64,000 nt of DNA, taken from the NCBI GenBank assembly GCA_021776175.1, contig JAJFGJ010000037.1, positions 1 through 64,000 on the forward strand. The letters run 5' to 3'. Position numbers and translations under genes: made by a program. The notes under the pieces were generated by a model. That model searched no databases and had not been told where the DNA came from. It saw only the letters and a list, made by a program, of their open reading frames with translations. Origin of the DNA: Kiloniellaceae bacterium. GTDB lineage: Bacteria; Pseudomonadota; Alphaproteobacteria; Kiloniellales; J153. How positions within the stretch are numbered: the stretch's first letter is position 1; every line of letters begins with the position of its first letter. Below are positions 24,463 to 33,845 of this stretch, piece by piece.

Positions 24463-24496
24463 GACTAGGGCCAATTGCGGCCATAGCGTGAGGCCA
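24463..24496 (-). promoter_or_regulatory. Direct-repeat element TGGCC-N18-TGGCC, copy 4
   Basis: On the minus strand: TGGCCTCACG, 12 bases, then TTGGCCCTAGTC. It starts two bases after the stop of the inositol-phosphatase-family gene and ends 66 bases before the dimethylglycine-dehydrogenase-like ATG, almost the same distance as copy 3 to the transaminase gene. Confidence 0.6.
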
Positions 24497-24498
24497 CG

Positions 24499-25308
24499 CT
24501 AATCCGGCCCGAAAAGTGTCTCGCGAAGGGCTTGCCAGGAGGTTTCGTCCGGCGCCATCAACAGGCCCGCGGACTGGTAGTCGGCCGCCCGATAAGGAAC
24601 TCCGTCCAGGGTCGATGCGACACCGCCAGCCTCTCTTTGAATCAGAGTCCCAGGCACATGGTCCCAGGGCATCAACCTGGTGAAGAGGGAAAAATGCATC
24701 TGCCCCTGGGCCAAGCGCAGGTATTCGTGGCCGGCGCAGCGCAGACTCTTGATCGCCCCGACCCGGCCCCGGCGCGATTGAACCTGGCGCGCCGTCTCCG
24801 CCGACGCGAAGGTGCTGGCGTGCAGGGTGCCGCGCATCGCCTTGGGCGTGTCCGGCGCGGCCACCTTTAGGCGCCGGCCCGCCATCCAGGCGCCGGCGCC
24901 GAGTTGCGCCGTCAAAGTGCGGTCCTCGGACGGATCGTGAATCCACGCGCCCAGGGTCTCGTTACCGCGCACCAGACCGACCATGACCGCGAAGATGGGA
25001 TTTCCTCCGGCATAGTTTCCGGTGCCGTCGATTGGATCGACGATCCACACTGGGCTGTCCCGCGACAGATTGCCGAGCACGGCCGGATTGGATGCGACCG
25101 CTTCTTCCCCAACCACAAGGGACCCCGCGAGAAGGTCTCGCAGCCGCCGGGTCAGCGCCCTCTCGGACGCCTCGTCGGCGACCGTCACCAGTTCTCCGTT
25201 ATCTTTTTTACGAACCTCGTTATCGCGTAAGGACCGGAACCTTGGCATGACCTCCCGCCGGGCCACATCCGCGATGATATCCGTGACAGCTTGAGGATCG
25301 AAGTCCAT
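24499..25308 (-). CDS. Inositol monophosphatase family phosphatase
   Basis: This 269-residue Mg-dependent phosphatase has the metal motifs GEEAVASN, WIVDPIDGTGNYAGG (DPIDGT) and the C-terminal MPWDHVPGTLI (WD). Family members act on inositol phosphate, histidinol phosphate, NADP or PAPS, and the sequence alone does not separate these. ATG 25308 (MDFDPQAVTDI) lies five bases past the hflX stop; longer upstream frames overlap hflX and are not used. It ends the hflX transcription unit. Confidence 0.87.
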   Translation of the reverse strand: MDFDPQAVTDIIADVARREVMPRFRSLRDNEVRKKDNGELVTVADEASERALTRRLRDLLAGSLVVGEEAVASNPAVLGNLSRDSPVWIVDPIDGTGNYAGGNPIFAVMVGLVRGNETLGAWIHDPSEDRTLTAQLGAGAWMAGRRLKVAAPDTPKAMRGTLHASTFASAETARQVQSRRGRVGAIKSLRCAGHEYLRLAQGQMHFSLFTRLMPWDHVPGTLIQREAGGVASTLDGVPYRAADYQSAGLLMAPDETSWQALRETLFGPD

Positions 25309-25313
25309 CGGGA

Positions 25314-26603
25314 TCAGTCGGTATCGGCCGGCGCCGGCTGCCGCTGGCGGCGCTGAAACCGCGCCAGGGCCGCGCTGTCCAAGCGGACCCGCAAGTAGGC
25401 TTTCCGCTCGTCGTCGCGCCGGGCCAGAACATGGCCGCGATCGTAAAGCCAGGCAATGGCGGCCCCGTCGGTCAGGTCCACAGCCAAGTCCACTTGCGCT
25501 TGCTGGCTGGTGAGGCGGCGGTCGATGGCCGCGAGCAAATCCTCGATCCCCTCGCCGGTCACGGCCGAGCACAACAACATGTCGGATCTGTCGCGCAGGC
25601 GCGTCTCCAAACCGGCACGCGCCGTCGGGGCCAGGAGATCGGACTTGTTCATAACCTCGATCAAGCCTTCCTCTATCTGCTGGTCTAAGCCGAGATTAAC
25701 CAGCACGGCATCCACATCCGCGCGCTGGGCCTCGCTCTGCTCGTGGGCGGCATCGCGAACGTGCAGAATGAGATCGGCGCTGGTGACTTCCTCCAACGTC
25801 GCCCGGAAAGCGGCCACTAAATCCGTCGGCAGGTCGGAGATAAAGCCAACGGTGTCGGAAAGAATCACCGTCAGGCCCGAAGGCAGCTGAATCCGCCGCA
25901 TGGTCGGATCCAGGGTCGCGAACAGCATGTCGGCGGCCATCACATCCGATTGGGTCAAGCGGTTGAAGAGTGTCGATTTCCCGGCGTTGGTATATCCCAC
26001 CAGGGCCACGACCGGATAAGGCACGCGCCGGCGCGCGCCGCGGTGCAGCTCGCGCGTGCGCTTGACCTGTTCCAGGTCCAATTTGATCTTGGCTATACGG
26101 TCGGTAATGATCCGCCGGTCCATTTCCAGCTGGCGCTCGCCCGGCCCGCCCAGGAAGCCACGGCCGCCGCGCTGACGCTCCAAATGGGTCCAGGACCGCA
26201 CCAGGCGGGACCGTTGATAACTGAGCGCCGCCAACTCGACCTGAAGCTGACCTTCCTTGGTTCGCGCCCGTTCGCCAAAGATTTCGAGGATTAGGCCGGT
26301 GCGGTCTATGACCTTCGTGTTCCAGGCGGTTTCCAAATTGCGCTGCTGCACCGGCGTAAGCGCGCCATCGACGATGACGACTTCGATTTCCTCGGCCTCT
26401 ATGAAGCCCTTGAAACGCTCGACGACCCCGGCCCCGAATACGGTCGCGGGGCGAGGCTTGACGATCGAGACCGCTTCGCCATGGACAACGGACAGATCGA
26501 TCGCGCGAGCCAGACCGACGGCCTCGTCAAGCCGGGCGGCCGCGTCGCGGCCCTTGTGCGGATAACCACGCAGATCGGGAACCAAAACCAAGGTGCGCGT
26601 CAT
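25314..26603 (-). CDS. hflX: Ribosome-associated GTPase HflX
   Basis: This 429-residue protein has an N-terminal HflX domain (VIVDGALTPVQQRNLE, ALSYQRSRLVRSWTHLERQ, GGPGERQLEMDRR) and a GTPase domain with G1 GYTNAGKSTLFN, G3 SDTVGFI and G4 NKSD. HflX splits stalled ribosomes after stress. It follows hfq, the usual hfq-hflX order in proteobacteria. Confidence 0.96.
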   Translation of the reverse strand: MTRTLVLVPDLRGYPHKGRDAAARLDEAVGLARAIDLSVVHGEAVSIVKPRPATVFGAGVVERFKGFIEAEEIEVVIVDGALTPVQQRNLETAWNTKVIDRTGLILEIFGERARTKEGQLQVELAALSYQRSRLVRSWTHLERQRGGRGFLGGPGERQLEMDRRIITDRIAKIKLDLEQVKRTRELHRGARRRVPYPVVALVGYTNAGKSTLFNRLTQSDVMAADMLFATLDPTMRRIQLPSGLTVILSDTVGFISDLPTDLVAAFRATLEEVTSADLILHVRDAAHEQSEAQRADVDAVLVNLGLDQQIEEGLIEVMNKSDLLAPTARAGLETRLRDRSDMLLCSAVTGEGIEDLLAAIDRRLTSQQAQVDLAVDLTDGAAIAWLYDRGHVLARRDDERKAYLRVRLDSAALARFQRRQRQPAPADTD

Positions 26604-26675
26604 GCTTTACGAACTCTCCGGAGTCCGCCCAAGCGCCAACGCTTTGACGCCTCCCCCCTTCGTGCGGGAAGCGCT

Positions 26676-26927
26676 CTAGGCGTCTTGCGTCTCCGCCTGA
26701 GGATCGAAGAGCTGCACCGGTGTCGCCGGCATCACCGTCGAGATGGCGTGCTTATAGACAAGTTGAGAATGGGCATCCCGCCGTAAAAGAACCGAGAAAT
26801 TGTCGAACCAGGTAACGATGCCCTGCAACTTCACGCCGTTCACCAAGAAAACCGTCACGGGAACCTTGTTTTTCCGGATGTGGTTCAGGAAAACATCCTG
26901 AACATTTTGGGATCTTTCAGCGGCCAT
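26676..26927 (-). CDS. hfq: RNA chaperone Hfq
   Basis: This 83-residue Sm-like protein contains Sm1 ([20 protein letters not shown]) and Sm2 ([12 protein letters not shown], matching the YKHAI consensus). It forms a hexameric ring that pairs small RNAs with mRNAs. ATG 26927 ([10 protein letters not shown]) with AAGG at suitable spacing is preferred over an ATG at 26945. The C-terminal tail is short, as is common in alphaproteobacteria. Confidence 0.97.
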   Translation of the reverse strand: MAAERSQNVQDVFLNHIRKNKVPVTVFLVNGVKLQGIVTWFDNFSVLLRRDAHSQLVYKHAISTVMPATPVQLFDPQAETQDA

Positions 26928-27010
26928 TGATTGCGACCTTTTCATTTTATCGTTGGCCAGGCGGACTCACCGTCCGGTCAACCGGTTTCTATATTGTCGG
27001 ACCCTGGCGG

Positions 27011-27037
27011 AAAAAACCCACACGGCCTCTCGGGCCG
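27011..27037 (-). terminator. Terminator downstream of the HAD phosphatase gene
   Basis: On the minus strand CGGCC (27037-27033) pairs with GGCCG (27027-27023) around five bases, followed six bases on by T6 (27016-27011). It lies about 70 bases after the HAD gene stop and ahead of hfq, so it would separate hfq-hflX from the upstream genes. The stem is short, which limits confidence. Confidence 0.45.
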
Positions 27038-27107
27038 CGGCCCCGCCCCCATCGGGTCGCGCGTTCCAGCACGTACTTGAGTACCACGCTTCGCGCCGAA
27101 CACAAAG

Positions 27108-27764
27108 TCACATGCTTTGCAGGGTTTTCAACAAGGCCGTGCAGTCCTGAAAATGGGCCCGCGGTTCGGCTTCCCCGAACTCCCGCTCTTCTGGGGGATG
27201 TGGGCGCACAAGTACCGGAATACAACCAGAATTGACCGCGCATTGCATATCGATATCTGTATCGCCGACAAACCAGATGGCCGGTCCAGGCCGCAGGCCG
27301 GAACCCTCGAGGGCCATGATCACGGCTTCCGCCGCCGGTTTGTCGCGGGCCGCGTCGTTGGCCCCGACCAGGCGGGAGAACAACTCATTCCAGCCCAAAT
27401 GGGTCACTTCCCGGCGCAAAATATTGCCCCTTTTATTGCTGACCACCGCCAGATAAAGGCTCGAGTCTGCGGCAAATTCGCGCAGCATCGACTCTGCCCC
27501 GTCTAGAGCACGCAGTTTCTCCAGATGATCGGCTTCGAAGGTTCGGTAGAAGACCTCCATCGCCTCCTCCGCCTGTGCGCCGAACAATACGGGGAAGGAG
27601 TCGCGAGCCGAGGCGCGGACCCGCTGGACTGTCTCCTCATAGTTCCAGGGCGTCCGTCCCATGGCGCGAAACGTGACCGCCAGCGCATGATGGATCGCGC
27701 CCCAGCTATCGATCAGCGTGTTGTCCCAGTCGAACAACAGGGCGCTAGGGCGGCGGCCGCTCAA
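27108..27764 (-). CDS. HAD-superfamily phosphatase (phosphoglycolate phosphatase-like)
   Basis: This 218-residue protein has the HAD motifs I LLFDWDNTLIDSW, II VVSNKRG, III with a Lys (RDKPAAEAV) and IV FVGDTDIDMQCA. The cap is the small helical type of the Gph/PGP group. It probably dephosphorylates a small phosphate ester; the substrate is not determinable. Its start overlaps the dat stop by four bases (ATGA). Confidence 0.87.
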   Translation of the reverse strand: MSGRRPSALLFDWDNTLIDSWGAIHHALAVTFRAMGRTPWNYEETVQRVRASARDSFPVLFGAQAEEAMEVFYRTFEADHLEKLRALDGAESMLREFAADSSLYLAVVSNKRGNILRREVTHLGWNELFSRLVGANDAARDKPAAEAVIMALEGSGLRPGPAIWFVGDTDIDMQCAVNSGCIPVLVRPHPPEEREFGEAEPRAHFQDCTALLKTLQSM

Positions 27765-28624
27765 ATTGGGTCCCCGGCGCGGTCCATGAAGTCGAAGTAG
27801 TGACGGCGCAGTTTACCGGTCAGTATTCCGGGGTGCCCGTTTCCAACCGGCGTATCGTCGATCTGCGTCACCGCCAGAACGAAGGAGGTGCTCGAGGTGA
27901 TGAATGCCTCCTTAGCCGCCTTCGCCTCTTCCAGGCTAAATGCGCGCTCTTCCAAGGTATAGCCATGGGATTCGATCAACTTGAGAAGCGAAATCCGGGT
28001 GATCCCGTTGAGGATCTCTTGGCCCACGGCGCGCGTTACCACCGTGCCCTCGCCGGTCACGATCCAAGCATTCGTCGAGCTGCCTTCGGTCACGAAGCCG
28101 TCCGCGTCGACCTGCCAGGCCTCGTAGGCTTCTGCTTCCGAGGCCGCCTGCTTGGCCAGGACGTTCGGCAAGAGAGAAACCGACTTGATATCGCACCGGG
28201 CCCATCGAATGTCGGGCACCGCGATGACCTTGGCGCCATCTTCCAAAAGCTTCGTCGAGTGCGGTTTCATTTGCCGGGTGGTCATGACCAGGGCCGGACG
28301 GGCGTGCCCCGGAAACTTGTGATCCCGGGGCGCGACCCCGCGTGTGACTTGTAGGTAGACAATTCCATTCGAAACCGCGTTGCGCCGGATCAACTCGCGC
28401 GCCACCAGCTTCAGGGCCGGGCGGCTCATGGGCATGGCGATGCGCAACTCGTCCAGGGAACGCTCCAGCCGGTTGAGATGGGGTTCCTCGTCGATCAGCG
28501 TGCCACGGTGAATGGTTACCACTTCATAGACGCCATCGGCGAACTGATAGCCACGGTCCTCGATATGGACGGCGGCCTGCGCGTGCGGCACATAACGCCC
28601 GTTGACATAAGCTTCGCGCGGCAT
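27761..28624 (-). CDS. dat: D-amino acid transaminase (class IV aminotransferase)
   Basis: This 287-residue protein opens AYVNGRYVPHAQAAVHIEDRG and keeps DGVYEVV, the PLP lysine region DIKSVSLLPNVLAKQ and EGSSTNAWIV. These are the marks of D-alanine transaminase rather than branched-chain aminotransferase. It interconverts D-amino acids and 2-oxo acids and can supply D-glutamate or D-alanine for peptidoglycan. In alphaproteobacteria it often lies between trkA and hfq, as here. Confidence 0.88.
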   Translation of the reverse strand: MPREAYVNGRYVPHAQAAVHIEDRGYQFADGVYEVVTIHRGTLIDEEPHLNRLERSLDELRIAMPMSRPALKLVARELIRRNAVSNGIVYLQVTRGVAPRDHKFPGHARPALVMTTRQMKPHSTKLLEDGAKVIAVPDIRWARCDIKSVSLLPNVLAKQAASEAEAYEAWQVDADGFVTEGSSTNAWIVTGEGTVVTRAVGQEILNGITRISLLKLIESHGYTLEERAFSLEEAKAAKEAFITSSTSFVLAVTQIDDTPVGNGHPGILTGKLRRHYFDFMDRAGDPI

Positions 28625-28669
28625 GGTCGAATACGTCTCCTCTTAAAGCTGCTGTACGCCAAAGCCGGA

Positions 28670-30046
28670 TTAGAAAAATTCCAGTTTGACGGCGAAAATT
28701 TTCTCGATTTTCTTTACCGCGGCGGTCGCGGCGAAAATGATCACCAGATCATTGGCCTGAACCACCGTGTCGCCGCGAGGGATGATGACCTCCTCGTCGC
28801 GCACAATAGCGCCGACCAGAACGCCCTCGGGCAGGTCGGAGTCCCTAATCGGCACCCCGACCAGGCTGGAGGTTTCCAGGGCCTCTGCCTCGATAACTTC
28901 GCCGAAGCCCTCGCTGATCGAATGCACCGAGCGGATTCGGCCCCGGCGCACATGTTGCAAGATCGTGGAGACGGTAATAGCACGCGGGCTGACCACCGTG
29001 TCGATCCCAAGCGTGCCGACCAAGGCCCCGTAGGACGCCCCGTTGATCAGAGTCACGGCGCGCTGGCAACCGTATCTCTTGGCCAAAAGCGAGGCCAGGA
29101 TATTGACTTCATCGTCGTTGGAAATAGCGACCACGGTCTCCGCCGTCGCGGCGCCGGCTTCTTCCAGGATTTCGGCGTCCAAGGCGTCCCCATGAATTAC
29201 GACCGATCGTTCCAGGGACTGCGCGACGATCTCCGCCCGCTGTTTATTGACCTCGATGATCTTTATGGCCACGTGGGGATGCGATTTTTCAATCGTGGTC
29301 GCTAGATTGAATCCGATATTTCCACCGCCGATAATAATGACGCGCCGCGCCTCTTTTTCCTCATGCCCAAAGGAAGCCATGGCGCGCGCCAGATGGGCGG
29401 TATCGGCGACGAAGTAAACATCGTCCCCGTCCTTCAGTTCGTCCTCCGGCTTCGGAACGATACCCTGACCGTCGCGCCAGATCCCAACGATAACGATGTG
29501 CAGTTCGGGGAACAGCGCGGTGAGTTGACGCAGAGGCGTGTTGAGGATCGGTGTCTCCGGCGTACAATGCACGCCGATCATAGAAACCTTACCATTGGCC
29601 AGCGGATGCACGTCGAAGGCGCCGGGTATCTGCAGTCGGCGTTCAATCGCCCGCGCGACTTCCACCTCGGGCGAAATAATCACGTCGATGGGCATGTTAT
29701 CGCGGCTGAACAGATCCGACCACATGACGTCGAGATAGCTTTGACTGCGTACCCGCGCGATCTTAGTCGGCACTTCGAAAATGGAGTGGCAGACCTGACA
29801 GGCCACCATGTTGACCTCATCGGCGTAGGTGACCGCGATCACCATGTCCGCGTTGGCGGCATCGGCACGCTCCAGCACGTCGGGATGCGAGGCGAATCCC
29901 ACCATTCCTTTTACGTCCAGCGAATCCGTGATCTTGGCGATCAATTCCGGAGACTGATCGATGATGGTGATATCCGCGTCCTCGCCGGAGAGATATCGCG
30001 CGATATTATAACCCACCTGGCCGGCACCGCAGATAATGACCTGCAT
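28670..30046 (-). CDS. trkA: Trk potassium uptake regulatory protein TrkA
   Basis: This 458-residue peripheral membrane protein has two tandem RCK units: NAD-binding motifs IICGAGQVGYNIARYL at the start and IIIGGGNIGFNLA near residue 235, each followed by a TrkA-C domain (ending EVIIPRGDTVVQANDLVIIF). It gates the TrkH/TrkG potassium channel in response to nucleotides. The channel gene is not in the window. It follows ntrX by 13 bases, the usual order in this group. Confidence 0.95.
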   Translation of the reverse strand: MQVIICGAGQVGYNIARYLSGEDADITIIDQSPELIAKITDSLDVKGMVGFASHPDVLERADAANADMVIAVTYADEVNMVACQVCHSIFEVPTKIARVRSQSYLDVMWSDLFSRDNMPIDVIISPEVEVARAIERRLQIPGAFDVHPLANGKVSMIGVHCTPETPILNTPLRQLTALFPELHIVIVGIWRDGQGIVPKPEDELKDGDDVYFVADTAHLARAMASFGHEEKEARRVIIIGGGNIGFNLATTIEKSHPHVAIKIIEVNKQRAEIVAQSLERSVVIHGDALDAEILEEAGAATAETVVAISNDDEVNILASLLAKRYGCQRAVTLINGASYGALVGTLGIDTVVSPRAITVSTILQHVRRGRIRSVHSISEGFGEVIEAEALETSSLVGVPIRDSDLPEGVLVGAIVRDEEVIIPRGDTVVQANDLVIIFAATAAVKKIEKIFAVKLEFF

Positions 30047-30059
30047 GAAGGAATCCTAC

Positions 30060-31451
30060 TTAGGGCCGATCCGGGGCGTTGATGCCTAGGGACCGCAGCT
30101 TGCGATGCAGAGCGGAACGTTCCATCCCGACAAAGCTCGCGGTCTTGGAAATATTGCCGTCAAAACGCATGACCTGCGCTTCCAGGTAACGGCGCTCGAA
30201 GATGCCCCGCGCCTCGCGCAACGGCAAGGACATCATCTCGATACCGGCCTCGCCGCGCACAAAAGACGGTGAAATCTCGCCGATATCGGGCGGCAACATG
30301 CCCGCGTCGACCGCATCGTCCGATTCGCCCGGCGCCATGATCAGGATCCAATCGATCACGTTACGAAGCTGGCGCACACTGCCAGGCCAATCGTAGGCCT
30401 GAAGCGTGGCCATGGCATCGTCCGTGACCCGCCGGGGCGGCAAGCCCGCGACATCGGCAGCCCGGTTCATGAAGTGCAGGACCAGATCCGGGACATCTTC
30501 GCGCCGCTGCGACAGCGGTGCGACCGGCAGCGGCACGACGTTCAAGCGATAATACAAATCCTCGCGGAAACGATCGGCGAGGATCATCGACGGCAAATCT
30601 CGGCTGGTCGAGGCGATCACCCTAACGTCTACCTCCACGCCGCGGTCGCCGCCGATACGCTCGAAGGTGCTTTCTTGCAGCACCCGGACAATCTTGGCTT
30701 GGGTTTCAAGAGGCAGATCGGCCACTTCGTCCAACAAGAGAGTTCCGCCGTGGGCACGCTCCAGCAACCCGGCCTGACCTGGCGCGTCGCGCCCCTCGAC
30801 TCCCGGTTCGAGCCCGAACAAGGCACGCTCCAAGTCCTCGGGGTGCGTTGTCGCACAGTTCAGCACCACGAAGGAACCACCCGAACGCCGGGATTTCCGG
30901 TGCAGAATTCGCGCGACCACCTCCTTGCCGACGCCGGCCGGCCCGGTGATCAGCACACGGCTTCCCGTCGGTGCCACCTTATCGATCGCTTGCCGGAGTT
31001 GATTGGCCACAGGGGAGCGGCCGATCAAATCAGATACCGGGCCCGCGCGCAGGCGCAGTTCCTCGTTTTCCCGGCGCAGTTGCGAGGCTTCGATCGCGCG
31101 TTCGACGACGTGCATCAAACGGTCCGCCTTGAACGGCTTTTCGATGAAATCGTAAGCACCCATCTTGATCGCGGCGACCGCGGTCTCGATGGTGCCGTGG
31201 CCACTAATGATCACGACCGGAATCGCCGGATCGTCGCGCCGGATGACCTTAAGCAGTTCGAGGCCATCCAGGCGGCTGTTGTGCAGCCAAATATCGAGAA
31301 TGATCAAACTCGGCCGCCGGGTCGCGAACTCTGCCAAGGCCGCATCGCTGTCGGCCGCGTCGCGCGTGGCGTAGCCCTCGTCATTCAGAACGCCGCCGAT
31401 CAGCATCCGGATATCGGCCTCGTCGTCGACAACCAAAATGTCACGCGCCAT
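30060..31451 (-). CDS. ntrX: Nitrogen regulation response regulator NtrX
   Basis: This 463-residue protein has a receiver domain (DD at residues 9-10, phospho-acceptor D53), an AAA+ domain (Walker A GPAGVGKEV, Walker B GGTLLLDEVADLP) and a Fis-type helix-turn-helix (MERSALHRKLRSLGI). The sigma-54-contacting GAFTGA loop is missing: the segment after ALFG reads LEPGVEGRDAPGQAG. Loss of this loop is known for NtrX and suggests repressor or sigma-70-linked action. ATG 31451 overlaps the ntrY stop by 11 bases; an upstream frame start at 31505 is not used. Confidence 0.95.
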   Translation of the reverse strand: MARDILVVDDEADIRMLIGGVLNDEGYATRDAADSDAALAEFATRRPSLIILDIWLHNSRLDGLELLKVIRRDDPAIPVVIISGHGTIETAVAAIKMGAYDFIEKPFKADRLMHVVERAIEASQLRRENEELRLRAGPVSDLIGRSPVANQLRQAIDKVAPTGSRVLITGPAGVGKEVVARILHRKSRRSGGSFVVLNCATTHPEDLERALFGLEPGVEGRDAPGQAGLLERAHGGTLLLDEVADLPLETQAKIVRVLQESTFERIGGDRGVEVDVRVIASTSRDLPSMILADRFREDLYYRLNVVPLPVAPLSQRREDVPDLVLHFMNRAADVAGLPPRRVTDDAMATLQAYDWPGSVRQLRNVIDWILIMAPGESDDAVDAGMLPPDIGEISPSFVRGEAGIEMMSLPLREARGIFERRYLEAQVMRFDGNISKTASFVGMERSALHRKLRSLGINAPDRP

Positions 31452-33783
31452 GCGACGACACCTTCGGGTTCGAGGCCGAATCGTTCTCCCGCACCGCGCC
31501 GCCAAGCGCGGCCGTGCGCGGCAGGATCAAGGTCGCCAGGGCGCCGCCGCCCGGCCGGTCGGATAACTGTAAATTGCCGCCGTGGTCTTCCATGATCTTC
31601 TTGACGATCGCGAGGCCGAGGCCGGTCCCTTCCTCGCGCGTCGTCACATAAGGTTCGGCAAGGCGGCTACGCTCCTTGATCGGCAGTCCGACACCGTTGT
31701 CGGCGACTTCGACCACCCGGTTACGGCCTTCCTGGGCCACCCGCACGGTCACGATACCGGGCGGCATCTCACCGCCGGCAGGTGTCGGCCGGCGCTCTAT
31801 GGCGTCGCAAGCGTTCTGGAGCAGGTTGGTGAGAGCGCGGCTAAATTGTTCCCGATCGCAGGCCAGGGAGATGTTTTCGCGCGGCGCGTCCAGAGTGAAA
31901 ACGATATCGGGATGGGCGCTCTTTTGCAGGAACAGCGCCTGGTCCAGTATTTCCGACAGGTTCTCTTTCGCGATGACCGGCGCGGGCATACGCGCGAAAG
32001 ACGAGAATTCGTCCACCATACGGCCGATATCGCCGACCTGCCGGATGATGATATCGGTGCAGGTTTTAAAGGTCCCGGGATCGTTCTTTATCTCGTCCAT
32101 GTATTTGCGTTTCAGCCGCTCGGCCGAGAGTTGGATCGGTGTCAGCGGGTTCTTAATCTCGTGCGCGATCCGGCGCGCCACATCGGCCCATGCCGCCTTT
32201 CTCTGAGCCGAAAGTAGCTCCGTCACGTCGTCGAAGGTGGCGACAAATCCTATGATCGACTTATCGTCGTGCTCAGCCGCGATCCGGACCAGAAAATGGC
32301 GTTCGATTCGATCGCCCCGGTTCAGCTTGACCATGCTCTCGGCCACGCGCCGCGGCCGGCGAGTCGCGATTTTCAGGAGCTTCGCCATTTCAGGCACGGC
32401 CTCGCCCAGGGTTTTACCGATTAGGGTGTCCGCCTCGACGGACAGCAGCTTGCAGGCCGAAAGGTTCAGCAGGGTGACTTCGCCGTGACTGTCCATGCCG
32501 ATAATTCCAGCCGACACGCCGCCCAAAACAGCTTCGATAAACCGGGTCCGATTATCGAGTTCGCGGTTCGTCTCCAGCAGCTCATGGCGCTGGCTCCCAA
32601 GCTCGCCGGTCATGCGGTTAAAGGCGCGGGCCAAGGACCCAACTTCCGCCGCGCCGTCGAAATCCTGGAGCCGCACGCGCAAGTCGCCGGCGCCAACCCG
32701 CGCCGCCGCGTCGATCAATTGAGCGATCGGCCGCGACAATTGGTTGGCGAAAGCCAGGCCAACCCAAACGGCGGCTAGCAATAATAGGAGCGCCACAACC
32801 GCGAAAATAAGCGCGAAAGTGATCTGGAGGTTGGACCGCTTGCCCTCCAGTTCCTGATACAATTGGGCCGCGTTCTTGGTTCTATCGATGTGGGCCAAAA
32901 CCTGCGGATCGACCAAGCGGCCCACGAATAGGTAGCTGTTCGTAAATCCTTGCAGGCGCAGCAACGCGCGAACCCGGTCGTCGGCATCGGTCGTCAATAC
33001 AACGACTTCCCCCAAATCCGCGCGGCGCAGGGCCCAATCCGGAACCTCGGGGTCGAAATCCAGCAGCAGGCTGTAACCGGCCCGGCCGATCACGCGCTTG
33101 GAGCGGTCGAAGACCATCGCTTCCGTCAAGGACCGCTCGCCTACCTGGCTTGCCAGCACGCGGCTGAAACGCGCCGGGTTGAGAACCAGCGAGACACCCT
33201 GCCGGTCCAAATCCAGCGAAATGGCCAGGGCGTCCGAGCGGATGGTGTTCTTGTGTTCCTCCAAATAGGCCCGGGCCACCGCCGTTGAAGCTTCGATCGC
33301 CGTGCGTACCCGGTCGCTGAACCAACCCTGCAGCCCGAAATCGAACAGCAGGACCGAGAACACCGCGACCACGATAGTCGGCGCCACGGCGATCAAGCTG
33401 AAGAGCGCGACCAAGCGGGTATGCAACCGGGACCCGGCCAGGCCTTTCTTTCGATCGGCCCAAAGCAGGACCAACCGGCGAGCGACCAAAACCCCCAAGC
33501 CAAGGAGGAGAATCAGGTCCAGATTGAGGAGCAGCAGCAGCGTCCAGGGGTCCGCGGCGACCGCGAAATTGCCGGTCATGGCCATGAGCGTGGCGGTACC
33601 GGAGGCGACGCCACCGATCAGGAACGCGATGGCAAACTTTCGCTCCAGGCCAATGCGATGCGCCCAGGCAGCCATGCGCCCCAGGACACCCTCAGGCACG
33701 GGCACCTTTTCGGCCGTCCGGCCGGGCGCCTTTTCGGCCGTCGGGCCGGTGGCGGATACCGCAGTTTCGATCGTTTGGGTCAT
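31441..33783 (-). CDS. ntrY: Nitrogen regulation sensor histidine kinase NtrY
   Basis: This 780-residue membrane kinase has about four N-terminal transmembrane segments with a large periplasmic part between the third and fourth, then HAMP (ANQLSRPIAQLIDAA), PAS (NRTRFIEAVLGGVSAGIIG), the H-box RRIAHEIKNPLTPIQLSAER and the ATPase motifs NLLQNACDAI, DNGVGLP and GTGLGLAIV. It phosphorylates NtrX and influences nitrogen and redox responses. The N-terminus is an Ala/Pro/Thr-rich tail with a duplicated short motif (TAEKAPGRTAEKVP). Confidence 0.96.
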   Translation of the reverse strand: MTQTIETAVSATGPTAEKAPGRTAEKVPVPEGVLGRMAAWAHRIGLERKFAIAFLIGGVASGTATLMAMTGNFAVAADPWTLLLLLNLDLILLLGLGVLVARRLVLLWADRKKGLAGSRLHTRLVALFSLIAVAPTIVVAVFSVLLFDFGLQGWFSDRVRTAIEASTAVARAYLEEHKNTIRSDALAISLDLDRQGVSLVLNPARFSRVLASQVGERSLTEAMVFDRSKRVIGRAGYSLLLDFDPEVPDWALRRADLGEVVVLTTDADDRVRALLRLQGFTNSYLFVGRLVDPQVLAHIDRTKNAAQLYQELEGKRSNLQITFALIFAVVALLLLLAAVWVGLAFANQLSRPIAQLIDAAARVGAGDLRVRLQDFDGAAEVGSLARAFNRMTGELGSQRHELLETNRELDNRTRFIEAVLGGVSAGIIGMDSHGEVTLLNLSACKLLSVEADTLIGKTLGEAVPEMAKLLKIATRRPRRVAESMVKLNRGDRIERHFLVRIAAEHDDKSIIGFVATFDDVTELLSAQRKAAWADVARRIAHEIKNPLTPIQLSAERLKRKYMDEIKNDPGTFKTCTDIIIRQVGDIGRMVDEFSSFARMPAPVIAKENLSEILDQALFLQKSAHPDIVFTLDAPRENISLACDREQFSRALTNLLQNACDAIERRPTPAGGEMPPGIVTVRVAQEGRNRVVEVADNGVGLPIKERSRLAEPYVTTREEGTGLGLAIVKKIMEDHGGNLQLSDRPGGGALATLILPRTAALGGAVRENDSASNPKVSSHGA

Positions 33784-33845
33784 GCCGGGGCCGGCCCGCT
33801 AGGATTGAGGAGGCGCCCCGCCGCCTGTTGTAATTTTACCACAGC

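Noticed and set aside
26928..27107. Possible tRNA or small RNA gene between the HAD gene and hfq
   Set aside because: No cloverleaf can be drawn and no CCA end or anticodon stem is seen; the region is explained by a terminator and the hfq promoter.
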